Shown: positions 17,592 to 26,163, counted from the stretch's first letter. The stretch: DNA of 64,000 bases from Bacteroidales bacterium UBA2861 (GCA_002350615.1 DEFD01000039.1:1-64000), one strand, 5' to 3'. A program made the numbers and translations. The notes: generated by a model not told the origin, from the sequence alone.

Positions 17592-18668
17592 TTATTTGTA
17601 AAGGTTTGATAAAGATTGCATGCTGTCCAGCCGCTTCCTCGCTATGGCACCCAGGTCCAGTGTCTGAGCCGCCGCAAGATAATCCTGTTCTTTCTTCCAA
17701 AGTTCTTTATGTCCTTCGGGCACCCTTGTCACCTGCATCCAGGTTTCGTAGTCAAGGGGCCCTTCGTATCCGAGTTTCTCCTGCACAAGGGCTTTGGGAT
17801 CGATGATATCCGCCCTTTCAAGTATCCCTTCCCAGTATTCGCAGACTTCCTCTATGTGGAGGGGAATCTCGTATCGGCGCGCGCCGCCGTCGTAAATGAT
17901 GCATTTTTCAAGCAGGGCGTCCGGCCTGTCCATGACCAGCTCCCTGAATTCAGGGGCTACCACTCCCCCGTTCCAACCGAAATCTATGTCCTTGACATTG
18001 ATGCCGCTTGCTCCCGGGCCATCGTAAACCGTGAAGGCGCCTTCGTAGAAGAAGCAGTCGAAACCTTCGAATCCCGGGAAGAGCTTCTGCAGGCATGGCG
18101 TCAGTTCTTCCAGTATATCGATGGCCTTGGTGCCTCCTATCGTGAAGAAGACTATGCGGCGGATGCTGCCTCCGCGGAGATGGAATTCCTTTACGAAATA
18201 ATCCATGCACATGCGGAAGGTGGCGCCGGAAGCGAGGATGTCGCCAATTGCCACCACCCTGTCCCTGGTAGGGCGGAGTTTTTCGTACTTGATTTCCAGA
18301 CCTTTGATCTCATGGTTCTCTATGATTCTCTCGCATGAGACGAAGTGCATGTCCCTGACCCTGATGCCGCAGCGGGAGCAGGCTTCCTCAAGCGGATAGT
18401 TGAGCCCGCCGCGCAGGATGGTCAGGATATCAAAATCGCCGCCTCTTCCAGCTGAAACAAGGAAATTGAGGGCGGCGACAGTTTCGTCAAGGAGAGCCGT
18501 GTAGCAAGGGAAACCAACGAGTTCCGGAGTGGAGAGAAGTTTCCTTGAACCGGGCCCCGTGATAATGAAAAATTTGTTGCGGAACTTGCCGGAGCCAAGT
18601 TCGTAAATATTCGTGTCTTGCCGCGAGACCACTTTTTGGAGTCTCGCATCTTGTGCTTTGAAGGACAT
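17592..18668 (-). CDS. Phosphoribosyltransferase-like protein linked to codB
   Basis: A 358-residue soluble protein. Residues ~80-91 (ILTILRGGLNYP) and ~137-151 (RVVAIGDILASGATF) resemble, in order, the base-side loop and the PRPP-binding loop of type I phosphoribosyltransferases. The second acidic residue of the usual Asp-Asp/Glu-Asp pair is kept, the first is Gly. The protein is much longer than uracil or hypoxanthine PRTases (~200 aa); the C-terminal ~150 residues ('WNGGVVAPEFRELVMDRPDALLEKCIIYDGG') are unrecognised. Its place next to CodB suggests nucleobase salvage or a regulator that senses PRPP. Substrate unknown. Confidence 0.65.
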   Translation of the reverse strand: MSFKAQDARLQKVVSRQDTNIYELGSGKFRNKFFIITGPGSRKLLSTPELVGFPCYTALLDETVAALNFLVSAGRGGDFDILTILRGGLNYPLEEACSRCGIRVRDMHFVSCERIIENHEIKGLEIKYEKLRPTRDRVVAIGDILASGATFRMCMDYFVKEFHLRGGSIRRIVFFTIGGTKAIDILEELTPCLQKLFPGFEGFDCFFYEGAFTVYDGPGASGINVKDIDFGWNGGVVAPEFRELVMDRPDALLEKCIIYDGGARRYEIPLHIEEVCEYWEGILERADIIDPKALVQEKLGYEGPLDYETWMQVTRVPEGHKELWKKEQDYLAAAQTLDLGAIARKRLDSMQSLSNLYK

Positions 18669-18669
18669 G

Positions 18670-18708
18670 AAAAAATCCCGATTAAGATGTAACCGGGATG
18701 CAAATATA
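18670..18708 (-). promoter_or_regulatory. Terminator hairpin fused to the promoter/leader of the PRTase-codB operon
   Basis: On the minus strand TATATTTG (plus 18701-18708, with TTG about 20 bp before it) is followed directly by ATCCCG...CGGGAT (plus 18694-18699 and 18675-18680) and a run of six Ts ending two bases before the PRTase start codon. The hairpin lies 37 bp after the pepT stop, so it probably terminates pepT. A transcript started at the TATATTTG box would begin within or just before it, so it may also act as an attenuator. Confidence 0.55.
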
Positions 18709-18735
18709 AATCAAAAATTATCTTTTCGCAAGAGT

Positions 18736-19956
18736 TCAGGAAGCGAATTCTTGAAGAATATTCAGGATGATACTGGAGGCCTTCTGCATGCTCTGCAGGG
18801 ACACCCATTCCATCTTGCCGTGGAAGTTGAGACCGCCGGCGAAGATGTTCGGGCAGGGCAGTCCCTTGAAGCTGAGATTGGCTCCGTCGGTGCCTCCCCT
18901 GATGGGCTGGATGCGGGGTTTGACGCCGGCCGCCTCCATGGCTTTCACCGCCTTTTCTATAATATGGTAATGGGGCTCCACCTGCCCGCGCATGTTGTAG
19001 TACTGGTCCTTCACCACGGCCGTCGCCGTGCCTTCACCATACTTGGCGTTGATGAAATCGACGCATTTGCAGATGAGGGCCTTCTTGTCCTCGAACTTCT
19101 GCCTGTCGTGGTCGCGGATAATGTAGGCTATGTCCGCCTGCTCCACGCTGCCGTTGAAGGCGATGATATGGAAGAAGCCTTCGTAGCCCTCGGTGTATTC
19201 CGGCCGCTGCTCCACTGGAAGAAGGGCATTGAGTTCGGAGGCTATGAGGATGGCGTTGCGCATCTTACCCTTTGCGGTGCCGGGATGTACGTTGCGTCCT
19301 GCGATATGGATTTTTGCCGATGCGGCATTGAAATTCTCGAATTCAAGTTCGCCGACTTCCCCTCCGTCCATGGTGTAGGCATAGTCCGCGCCGAATCTGG
19401 CAACGTCGAACTTCACCACACCGCGGCCGATTTCTTCGTCCGGGGTGAAGCCGATGCACACGGGGCCGTGCTTGAATTCCGGATGGTTCACGATGTACTG
19501 CACCGCATCCATGATTTCGGCTACGCCAGCCTTGTCGTCAGCGCCCAGAAGGGTGGTGCCGTCGGTGGTGATGATGGTTTCGCCTTTATGGTCAAGCAGT
19601 TCGGGAAATTCCGCAGGCTTCAGTTCCAGGCCGGGAACGCCTTTGAGGGCGATGTCGGAACCGTCGTAATTGTCGATAATCTGGGGTTTCACGTTCTCGC
19701 CCGACGCGTCCGGAGCCGTATCCACATGGGCGATGAATCCTATGGCAGGGATTTCCTTTCCGCAGTTGGAAGGAATCTTTCCCATCACATAGCCGTATTC
19801 ATCGAGCGAGGCATCGACGCCGAGATCATTCAGCTCTTTGCAAAGGAGCCTCAGAAGATTGAGTTGCTTTGCCGTCGAGGGTTGGGTCGAGCTCTCCTCG
19901 TTGCTCTGGGTGTCCACTTTGACGTACCTCAGAAACCTGTCCAGAATCTTTTCCAT
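18736..19956 (-). CDS. pepT: Peptidase T (tripeptide aminopeptidase)
   Basis: 406 residues from MEKILDRF at 19956, the usual PepT length and start; in-frame sequence before it comes from the palindromic element and intergenic DNA. The M20 zinc ligand motifs are all present: 'GFIAHVDTAPD', 'GADDKAG', 'FTPDEEIGRG', 'YTMDGGEVGE' and the C-terminal 'GGTDGANLSFKGLPCPNIFAGGLNFHGKMEW'. Cytoplasmic release of the N-terminal residue from tripeptides. Its first 131 bp are overlapped by the extended 3' end of the OstA-like gene in another frame. Confidence 0.97.
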   Translation of the reverse strand: MEKILDRFLRYVKVDTQSNEESSTQPSTAKQLNLLRLLCKELNDLGVDASLDEYGYVMGKIPSNCGKEIPAIGFIAHVDTAPDASGENVKPQIIDNYDGSDIALKGVPGLELKPAEFPELLDHKGETIITTDGTTLLGADDKAGVAEIMDAVQYIVNHPEFKHGPVCIGFTPDEEIGRGVVKFDVARFGADYAYTMDGGEVGELEFENFNAASAKIHIAGRNVHPGTAKGKMRNAILIASELNALLPVEQRPEYTEGYEGFFHIIAFNGSVEQADIAYIIRDHDRQKFEDKKALICKCVDFINAKYGEGTATAVVKDQYYNMRGQVEPHYHIIEKAVKAMEAAGVKPRIQPIRGGTDGANLSFKGLPCPNIFAGGLNFHGKMEWVSLQSMQKASSIILNILQEFAS

Positions 19957-22840
19957 TATCGTTAACTGATTGATTGCTATTGGGAAGGGTGGAGCCCAGA
20001 GGCACCTGACCTCCAGGAGGCGTGCCGCCCGCGGCATCGTGAGCGGGAGGGGCCCAGTCGCCAGACTGGGAGGGATTTACCTCCCTGGAGGTCAGGTGCC
20101 TCTGGGCCCTCGCCTCCCGGCGCTCCTTCTGCCTGCGATAGCGTTCTATATACTTCTCCAACTTGATGCGGTCTTTTTCGTTCTGGATGCGCTGCTTTTC
20201 CCTGGCCTTTTTCTCCCTGGCCTGCTGACGGGCCTTTTTCTTGTCCAGCTTGGCCTGGGCCTTGGCGGCATCCCGCATGTCCATTTCCGCCCAGCGGGCT
20301 TCACGTGCCTCACGCCTCAATTCCGCAGCCGTCTTTGCAGGAGCGGCGGCAAGGCTGTCATTCCGGGCTGAAAGGCTGTCTGCCATGGCTGCGAGGGTGT
20401 CGAGAGGCACAACCACAGGGGCGGTTGCATTGCTGTCCAGGCTTGCTGGCACCGGGCCTATCTTATGGGAGACGGTATCCTTACGGACCTCTTCGGGACG
20501 GGCATCGACTGCAGCCGCGGGGGCGCCGTTTTGCTGCGTTTTCGCACTCGCGGCCTTCCTGTCTTTACGATCGGAAATCTCCTTGTAGATCTTCCTCATG
20601 TATCCGGGGAAGTAAATATCCGTCTGCTTGAATTCGGCGCGGGGCCTGGATTCGAAAGCGAGACGCTCGGAGGGACGCACCTTGAGCGGGGTGATATCTT
20701 CTTTTCCTTGCGGCTGCTCGTCGGGACGCCACTTGAAGCCTTTAAGCGAACGGTCGGACTGGGCCATCTGAGGCACCGGCCAGGCGTCGTTCTTGGGCGC
20801 TTCGTAGTAATATATCTGCTTCAGGTCTCCGTCCGCGAATGTGGCGGAGAGCATCTTGGTGTCCACTTTGTTGGCAGTAGCGAATTCGTCGTTCTCCTTG
20901 AGGAAGAACACGGCGTTGGCCCCGCCGAGGGCGTCGAAACGGCTCAGCGCCGAGGTGCTGTCGAAATACGCCATCACCTCCGTGGCGCGTATCTGGTCGA
21001 AGAGGGTTTCGGTTTCCTGCGTCGCGATGAAGGCGTTGGACATGAGACTCGCCCGTTCCGCGCTGCGTCCCTTTATCAGGACGAAGAGGCTGTCCGCGGT
21101 GTACTGGCGGTTGCCGTCGTTCCAGACAACGGGGTCGAGGTAGAAGCGTGCGATGGAATCGAGGTCGTTGTAGCGAAGCGAGTCGCAGCGCACCTGGAGG
21201 TCGTAGCGATAGATCTTAACATCGCCCGCGGCATCGAGGAAACCGAATTTCGTCGTGTCGGGCGGTGCTATTTTGGCCAGGCTGTCGGCAATGGCCGCAG
21301 AGTCCGCCGGGGCCGCCATGGATGCGGTATCGAGAGATGCCGCCGCCAAGCTGCTGTCGGCTGTTGCAGCAAGGGAAGATGAGTCGAGGGGTGCCGCCAG
21401 GACGGTGCTGTCTGTGCGCGCCAGGGAGAGGCTGTCAATTCCGAGAGGCGTGCCGCCCACGGCATCGTGAGTGGGAGGGGCCCAATCACCGGATTGGGAG
21501 GGATGAGCGGCCCCGCCGCTCACCGGGTCGGAATTGACAGCCTCTCCCGGCACCTCTTCAGCCTCTGCTGCACCGCCCTTCTTGCCGCGCAGTTTGCCGG
21601 CAGGCTTCGCTTCGGAGTCCTTGGCGGCGGCAGCCTTCCTCGCCTCCGCCTCATTCTGGCCGGCATACTTCTCACGCTTTTCGGCTTCTGCCTGGGCAGC
21701 TGCCTCTGCCGCTTTCTTGCGGTATTCCGACACTGCATCAACATGCATTTCGGTGAGCCGCGCTTCGGCCTCCTTTATTTCCGAGGGGGAAATATCGCAT
21801 TTGCGTATGCTTCTGTACACTATCTTGTCCGCCCCGAAATACATGGTATCCACTTCGGTCCGGCGCACGGTATCATAGCGGAATCCGCCTTCCGCGGTGC
21901 TGTCGGGCACGCTGCGGAGCTCCCGGACATTGCGGTCCGTATCCATCGCCACGGCCGCATCCCGCGTAAGCGTAACCTGCTTGAGGCTGTCCTCATAGAA
22001 GATGCTGCCGGCGAGGGCGAAGATGCTGCGGGTGGTATCCTGCACCTGCGCATTGCCGAGCAGATGCAGATTGTCCGTATTCCTATAATAATAAAGGGAA
22101 TCGCACCAGGCCTCCTGGTCTTTGGAAGTGGCATGCACATGGCCGGTGAAGAAGAAGGTCTGCACCGGGCGCCTGTACCATCCTCCGTTGGCGGAAAGCA
22201 TATTTCCGTCTTTCCAGAAATCTATCGGCTTCTTGAAGACGGCCATGGACTCGGCGGTCCCATAATCCAGGGCTTCGGTCTTTACGAAGATGGAGTCCGT
22301 GAACATGTTCACCTTGTTGCTGAAGCTGAAAAGGCCGGCCTTCGAATCGTAGGAGCCGTCGATGCTCTCTATCACCTGCCCGTCCTTGTCGCGCATGGAT
22401 CCTCCATTCTGGAAGTAGGCCACCGAATCGCGGGTATTGTAGTCCAGATAGCGGGTGCGGAGGGTATTCTGGTCCTTGTCCACAAGCTGCACCACACTCC
22501 CGCGGAACTGCACCAGGGACTCGTCGATGAGGTACTCCAGGTTGTCGCCGGTGAGGATGGTTTCATCCTGAATCACCTGCACGTTGCCCTCGGCGATGAT
22601 CTTGCGTTCCTCGACATACCACTGGGCCGTATCGCATATAAGATAGGTCCCGTTATGAAGGAAGGTGGCGTCCACGGCCTTGCGGTAGTGGCTTGCTCCC
22701 TTCTCTATGAGCTGGATGGACTCGGCCTTGATGAGGCGCACGAGTGAATCTTTCCGCTCCTGCGTTGCCGTCTGTGCGGAGAGCAGGGCGGGGATGAGAA
22801 AAAGCAGCGAGGCGACTATTGTCTTACCTTCTTTGACCAT
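19826..22840 (-). CDS. Large OstA/LptA-like outer-membrane biogenesis protein
   Basis: A 1,004-residue exported protein (signal peptide to ~22). Residues ~35-370 and ~560-790 show OstA/LptA-type repeats ('ICDTAQWYVEERKIIAEGNVQVIQDETILTGDNLEY', 'VVWNDGNRQYTADSLFVLIKG'). Between them is an Ala/Lys/Glu-rich, low-complexity stretch, and the C-terminal ~150 residues are a Lys/Arg-rich coiled coil. It follows surA with a 25-bp overlap, so a role in LPS or outer-membrane transport is likely. Two palindromic DNA elements (21424-21548, 19994-20107) are translated in frame, giving two copies of PSQSGDWAPPxHDAxGGTP. The last ~80 residues are run-on sequence crossing into pepT. Confidence 0.8.
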   Translation of the reverse strand: MVKEGKTIVASLLFLIPALLSAQTATQERKDSLVRLIKAESIQLIEKGASHYRKAVDATFLHNGTYLICDTAQWYVEERKIIAEGNVQVIQDETILTGDNLEYLIDESLVQFRGSVVQLVDKDQNTLRTRYLDYNTRDSVAYFQNGGSMRDKDGQVIESIDGSYDSKAGLFSFSNKVNMFTDSIFVKTEALDYGTAESMAVFKKPIDFWKDGNMLSANGGWYRRPVQTFFFTGHVHATSKDQEAWCDSLYYYRNTDNLHLLGNAQVQDTTRSIFALAGSIFYEDSLKQVTLTRDAAVAMDTDRNVRELRSVPDSTAEGGFRYDTVRRTEVDTMYFGADKIVYRSIRKCDISPSEIKEAEARLTEMHVDAVSEYRKKAAEAAAQAEAEKREKYAGQNEAEARKAAAAKDSEAKPAGKLRGKKGGAAEAEEVPGEAVNSDPVSGGAAHPSQSGDWAPPTHDAVGGTPLGIDSLSLARTDSTVLAAPLDSSSLAATADSSLAAASLDTASMAAPADSAAIADSLAKIAPPDTTKFGFLDAAGDVKIYRYDLQVRCDSLRYNDLDSIARFYLDPVVWNDGNRQYTADSLFVLIKGRSAERASLMSNAFIATQETETLFDQIRATEVMAYFDSTSALSRFDALGGANAVFFLKENDEFATANKVDTKMLSATFADGDLKQIYYYEAPKNDAWPVPQMAQSDRSLKGFKWRPDEQPQGKEDITPLKVRPSERLAFESRPRAEFKQTDIYFPGYMRKIYKEISDRKDRKAASAKTQQNGAPAAAVDARPEEVRKDTVSHKIGPVPASLDSNATAPVVVPLDTLAAMADSLSARNDSLAAAPAKTAAELRREAREARWAEMDMRDAAKAQAKLDKKKARQQAREKKAREKQRIQNEKDRIKLEKYIERYRRQKERREARAQRHLTSREVNPSQSGDWAPPAHDAAGGTPPGGQVPLGSTLPNSNQSVNDNGKDSGQVSEVRQSGHPEQRGELDPTLDGKATQSSEAPLQRAE
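19994..20107. repeat. In-frame palindromic element, copy 1
   Basis: A perfect 24-bp inverted repeat (19994-20017 and 20084-20107) encloses a 66-bp core. The core has two hairpins: TGCCGC-CC-GCGGCA (20023-20036) and CCCAGTC-GCCA-GACTGGG (20053-20070). The core matches copy 2 (21424-21548) but the arms are different sequence. In the minus-strand frame of the OstA-like gene the core reads PSQSGDWAPPAHDAAGGTP. The left end of the element lies 37 bp from the pepT start codon. Confidence 0.85.
21424..21548. repeat. In-frame palindromic element, copy 2
   Basis: A perfect 21-bp inverted repeat (21424-21444 and 21528-21548) encloses an 83-bp core sharing about 60 bp with copy 1, including TGCCG-CCCA-CGGCA and CCCAATC-ACCG-GATTGGG. 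The G-to-A change in one strand of the second stem is matched by C-to-T in the other (CCCAGTC/GACTGGG in copy 1). An extra hairpin, GAGCGGC-CCC-GCCGCTC (21505-21521), is present only here. One arm encodes GIDSLSL, which fits the surrounding DS-rich host repeats; the other arm is its inverse. Read in frame: PSQSGDWAPPTHDAVGGTP. Confidence 0.85.
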
Positions 22841-24186
22841 CCTTCACGGGAGAAATCGCAATCCTTGAAAAGAGGATCGATGATTATATAAGTCTTTTCT
22901 ATCTCGGAATTGATGAAATTGTCCACGGCCTCTATCTGCTTCTGTCTTCTCACTTCGTCCAGTAGCACCGTGTAGTCAGTTTCGAAAGAAGCGGTGTGCG
23001 AAGGCAGGATCTTGTCCAGACGGACGATCTTGTAAACGAGGTTGCCGTCCCTGCCCTCGTTGTCCCTGGAAACTATCGGAGCGGAAATCTGCCCGGGCTC
23101 GAGGTCCTTGACGGCGGCGTAGTCCTCAGGCTTTATCTGGTCTATCTCGAAATAGGCGCTGCCCGTGTTGGGATCCGCCATCTGCCCGCCGTTGGTGCGG
23201 GACGCAGGGTCCTCGGAGAAGAAGCGGGCCGCCAGTTCGAAGCTCATCTTGCTGCTGTCCACCAGTGTCTTGAGGCTGTCCAGGCGCTTGAAGGCCTTTT
23301 CCTGGTCTTCCGCAGTGTATTTGGGATGCAGGAGGATGTGGCGGGCATTGAACATGTCCCCTTTCTTCTCGATGACTTCTATGATATGGAATCCGTCCGG
23401 AGTCTCCACTATCTGGGAGATGATGCCGGGCTTGAGGGACATGGCCGCATCCGAGAATGCCGGCCAGAAGATGTCCTTGGATGCCATGCCGAGTTCGCCG
23501 CCCTTGCGCGCGCTGCCCGGGTCTTCGGAATAAAGCCTCGCGAGAGTGGAGAATTTTTCTCCGTTGAGTATCCTCTCACGCAGGTTCAGGAGACGGGACT
23601 TGACCTCGAGGGCGGCAGCCTGACGGTCCGGGTACACGCATATCTGGCTCATCTTGTATTTGATGGGGATTACCGGCAGGTTTTCCTTGTGCACGGTGTC
23701 CAGATACTGGCGTACGTCGTAGGGAGTGAGCTGAGGGATGTCCCCGCTCACCTTCTGCTGTTCCTGCTGGATGAGGCTGGTTTCCTCGAGCTGCTTGCGC
23801 CAATCCTTGCGGAGTTCGTACATGGATTTGCCGAAGTATTCTTCCGCCTTGTCGTCTCCGCCGAGGGCGGTGCGCACCTGGGCGAGACGGTTGTTAAGCT
23901 CGGATTCCACCATGTCCTGATTGACAGTGAGGGAGTCCACCCGCGCTTTCATGAGGAAAATCTTGGCCTGCATCATGTTCTCGAGTATCTCGCAGCGCAT
24001 ATTGTAGGCGGAACTGTATCCCTGGGCGCGCATCATGCGCACTTCGGATTCTATGTCGGAAACCGTAATGAGCTCACCGCCCACCACCGCGGCATTGCGG
24101 TCGATTACGCCTCCGGAGTATTTCTGGGCGCGCAGGCCGATGCAGGCAAGCAGCAGGACTGCGGCAAGGAAGAGTCTTCTGTTCAT
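22816..24186 (-). CDS. surA-like: SurA-like periplasmic peptidyl-prolyl isomerase/chaperone
   Basis: 456 residues from the ATG at 24186 (a TTG lies one codon earlier). Signal peptide, SurA N-terminal chaperone region ('AAVVGGELITVSDIESEVRMMRAQG', ~30-170), then two parvulin/PpiC domains: ~185-290 ('MSQICVYP...FSTLARLYSEDPGSARKGGELGMAS') and ~290-400 ('NARHILLHPKYT...FSEDPASRTNGGQM'). It assists folding of outer-membrane barrels. The start overlaps the stop of the upstream PPIase-like gene (TGATG). Confidence 0.93.
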   Translation of the reverse strand: MNRRLFLAAVLLLACIGLRAQKYSGGVIDRNAAVVGGELITVSDIESEVRMMRAQGYSSAYNMRCEILENMMQAKIFLMKARVDSLTVNQDMVESELNNRLAQVRTALGGDDKAEEYFGKSMYELRKDWRKQLEETSLIQQEQQKVSGDIPQLTPYDVRQYLDTVHKENLPVIPIKYKMSQICVYPDRQAAALEVKSRLLNLRERILNGEKFSTLARLYSEDPGSARKGGELGMASKDIFWPAFSDAAMSLKPGIISQIVETPDGFHIIEVIEKKGDMFNARHILLHPKYTAEDQEKAFKRLDSLKTLVDSSKMSFELAARFFSEDPASRTNGGQMADPNTGSAYFEIDQIKPEDYAAVKDLEPGQISAPIVSRDNEGRDGNLVYKIVRLDKILPSHTASFETDYTVLLDEVRRQKQIEAVDNFINSEIEKTYIIIDPLFKDCDFSREGWSKKVRQ

Positions 24187-25049
24187 CAATAAATCACAAA
24201 GTCTTTATGGTCCAGTGCGTTCGTAAGCAAGTCCTGTTCCAATTTTTCAAGAAGGTCGCGTTTGCGCTCGCTGAGGATGTTTTCCCTGATGGAGGGAATG
24301 CAGTATTCAATGGGCGCGACGCCTTCCGACTGGAGTTCGAAGACATACATCGCCTTTATGTCCCCGCGGTCGTCGGAAGACTGCTCTATCATGCCCGCAC
24401 GCATCTGCGAAAGCATCGTGGCATAATCCAGGTTGAACTCCCTTGCGAGGACTCCGGCGTCCATCCATTCCGAAGACTTGTCGAAATATCGCAGGGCGCT
24501 CAGATAGGCGAGGCTGTCCAGCGCCACCAGGTCCTCCCCTTCCTTGCAGCCCAGCCTGCTGAGGATCTCACCTTTGTTGGGAGAATCTTTCATCAGATGG
24601 ACGAAGCGGACCTTGAGAATCGGCCTTTGCAGGGTATAGCTTTCCTTATGGTCGGCGAAGTACTTGTCTATCTGGGCTTTAGTGATGAGGGTGTCAAGCC
24701 TTTCATTTATATACCGCTGCTCGAAACGGTATTTGAGCAGGGACCTTCGGTACTCCTCAAGCTCCTTGGTGACGTCTTTCTGGCTCTTCGAGAGCTGCTC
24801 CTCGGCGGTTTTGGTGTAGAGGATTTCTGTGGCCCAGGAGTTTATGTAGCGATAGGCCAGATTGATGGAATCTTCCTGCGACACCCCGTCGGGGATGTAT
24901 TTGTTGAGTTCGGAGAGATACAGTCTCTGGCGGCCAGCCTTGGCAACCACCTTGTCGTCGTGTTTGAGCCTGCCCAGCATCGTGCATGAAGGAGCGGCGG
25001 CAAGCAGCGTCAGAAGCAGCGGAATGTATATCTTTTTACAAACGGCCAT
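24186..25049 (-). CDS. PPIase/SurA-like lipoprotein
   Basis: 287 residues from MAVCKKIY at 25049; an upstream in-frame Met lies within the divergent promoter region. Lipobox APSC. It resembles the N-terminal part of SurA/PrsA-type foldases ('VVAKAGRQRLYLSELNKYIPDGVSQEDS', 'INSWATEILYTKTAEEQL', 'FADHKESYTLQRPILKVRFVHLM'), but no complete parvulin active-site pattern is visible. First gene of the PPIase-surA-OstA-like set; probably an envelope-assembly chaperone. Confidence 0.75.
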   Translation of the reverse strand: MAVCKKIYIPLLLTLLAAAPSCTMLGRLKHDDKVVAKAGRQRLYLSELNKYIPDGVSQEDSINLAYRYINSWATEILYTKTAEEQLSKSQKDVTKELEEYRRSLLKYRFEQRYINERLDTLITKAQIDKYFADHKESYTLQRPILKVRFVHLMKDSPNKGEILSRLGCKEGEDLVALDSLAYLSALRYFDKSSEWMDAGVLAREFNLDYATMLSQMRAGMIEQSSDDRGDIKAMYVFELQSEGVAPIEYCIPSIRENILSERKRDLLEKLEQDLLTNALDHKDFVIY

Positions 25050-25051
25050 AT

Positions 25052-25082
25052 TTTGCAAAGTTAACAAAAATTCATACATTTG
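25052..25082 (+). promoter_or_regulatory. Consensus promoter of the NlpC/P60 gene (near-leaderless)
   Basis: TTTG (25052-25055), exactly 19 bp, TACATTTG (25075-25082); the ATG is at 25088. With a start site 5-7 bp after the box the mRNA would have almost no 5' leader. Confidence 0.8.
25056..25063 (-). promoter_or_regulatory. -7 element of the PPIase-surA-OstA operon
   Basis: TAACTTTG on the minus strand, 6 bp before the ATG at 25049, overlapping the divergent promoter of the NlpC gene. No clear -33 box. Confidence 0.5.
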
Positions 25083-25087
25083 TGTAA

Positions 25088-26152
25088 ATGAGATTCAAGA
25101 GCATCCCCCTGGTCATATTATTGTTCAGCTGCTTTGCTGCGTGCAGGGCGGAAGGACGCTATGCGCTGGTGAACGCCAGCAATGTTTTTCTCCGCGAAGA
25201 GGCAAGATACGGCAGCGAATGTGTAAGCCAGAGCCGAATGGGCACTCTCGTAGAAGTCCTTGAACAGCAGGGATACTGGGTTCGTGTGCGCACTCCGGAG
25301 CCCTACGAAGGGTGGATCAACGAACTTGCGCTGGCACCTGTCAAGGCCCTGGATGCGGCCCAACAGGCCTCCATGCATGAATTCAGCCCCAAGCTCCAGC
25401 CTTTCGGAGAAAAAGAGGCGAAACTCTGGCTGAAAGCGGATAAATACATCTGCACGGCTGAATACTCCCATATTTTCTCCGAGCCTTCGGAAGAGTCCGA
25501 AAGGCTGGGCGATTTCCTGATGAGCGACCTCGTAAAGGCGGCGGAAACTTCCGATGCCTCTGCAGGCGGGAAGCAGAGCCGGGCGGACTTGTCAGAATCC
25601 GGAGCGGAGTGGCTGCCGGTCACCCTTGCAGACGGCAGGCATGGATGGGTGAGAAGCCGGGACGTCCGGCCTTTCCGTGAATGGGCGGAAGATTACTGCT
25701 GGCACAGGCTGAACAGCGGAGAAGATATGTCGGACAGCATAATTTCCCTGGCGAAACGCTTTCTCGGCATGCCTTATATGTGGGGCGGGATGAGCGTCGG
25801 ACATTTCGACTGCAGCGGTCTCACGGGCTTCTGCTATTTCATGAACGGAATCCTTCTCCCCCGCGACGCTTCACAGCAGGTGAAGTGCGGGGTCGAGGTA
25901 CCCAGGAACCGCATGCGGCCCGGCGACCTCGTCTTCTTCGGCGACAGCCGCGTGTCCCATGTGGCAATCTACATCGGCGACGGTCGCATAATCCACTCTT
26001 CGCAGGTGGTGAGGATCAATTCCCTCAAGCCTTCGGAACCCGATTATTACGGCCGGAACATCCTCGCCGTACGCAGGATACTCGGCCATCTTGACGAAGG
26101 CAGCGACGGCTTCAAGGCCATCACAATCATCGACAGTCCGAAGTATTTTTAA
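25088..26152 (+). CDS. SH3 - NlpC/P60 peptidoglycan hydrolase, exported
   Basis: 354 residues with a signal peptide (Cys15/19 leave open whether it is a lipoprotein). Two bacterial SH3-like segments (~25-85 'ASNVFLREEARYGSECVSQSRMGT', and ~120-200 ending 'GRHGWVRSRDVRPF') precede a NlpC/P60 domain (~215-340) with catalytic Cys242 ('FDCSGLTGF'), His291 ('SHVAIYIGDG') and His303. Such enzymes cleave gamma-D-Glu to diamino acid bonds in cell-wall peptides. Single gene, divergent from the SurA operon. Confidence 0.93.
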   Translation: MRFKSIPLVILLFSCFAACRAEGRYALVNASNVFLREEARYGSECVSQSRMGTLVEVLEQQGYWVRVRTPEPYEGWINELALAPVKALDAAQQASMHEFSPKLQPFGEKEAKLWLKADKYICTAEYSHIFSEPSEESERLGDFLMSDLVKAAETSDASAGGKQSRADLSESGAEWLPVTLADGRHGWVRSRDVRPFREWAEDYCWHRLNSGEDMSDSIISLAKRFLGMPYMWGGMSVGHFDCSGLTGFCYFMNGILLPRDASQQVKCGVEVPRNRMRPGDLVFFGDSRVSHVAIYIGDGRIIHSSQVVRINSLKPSEPDYYGRNILAVRRILGHLDEGSDGFKAITIIDSPKYF

Positions 26153-26163
26153 TGGAATAAAGA

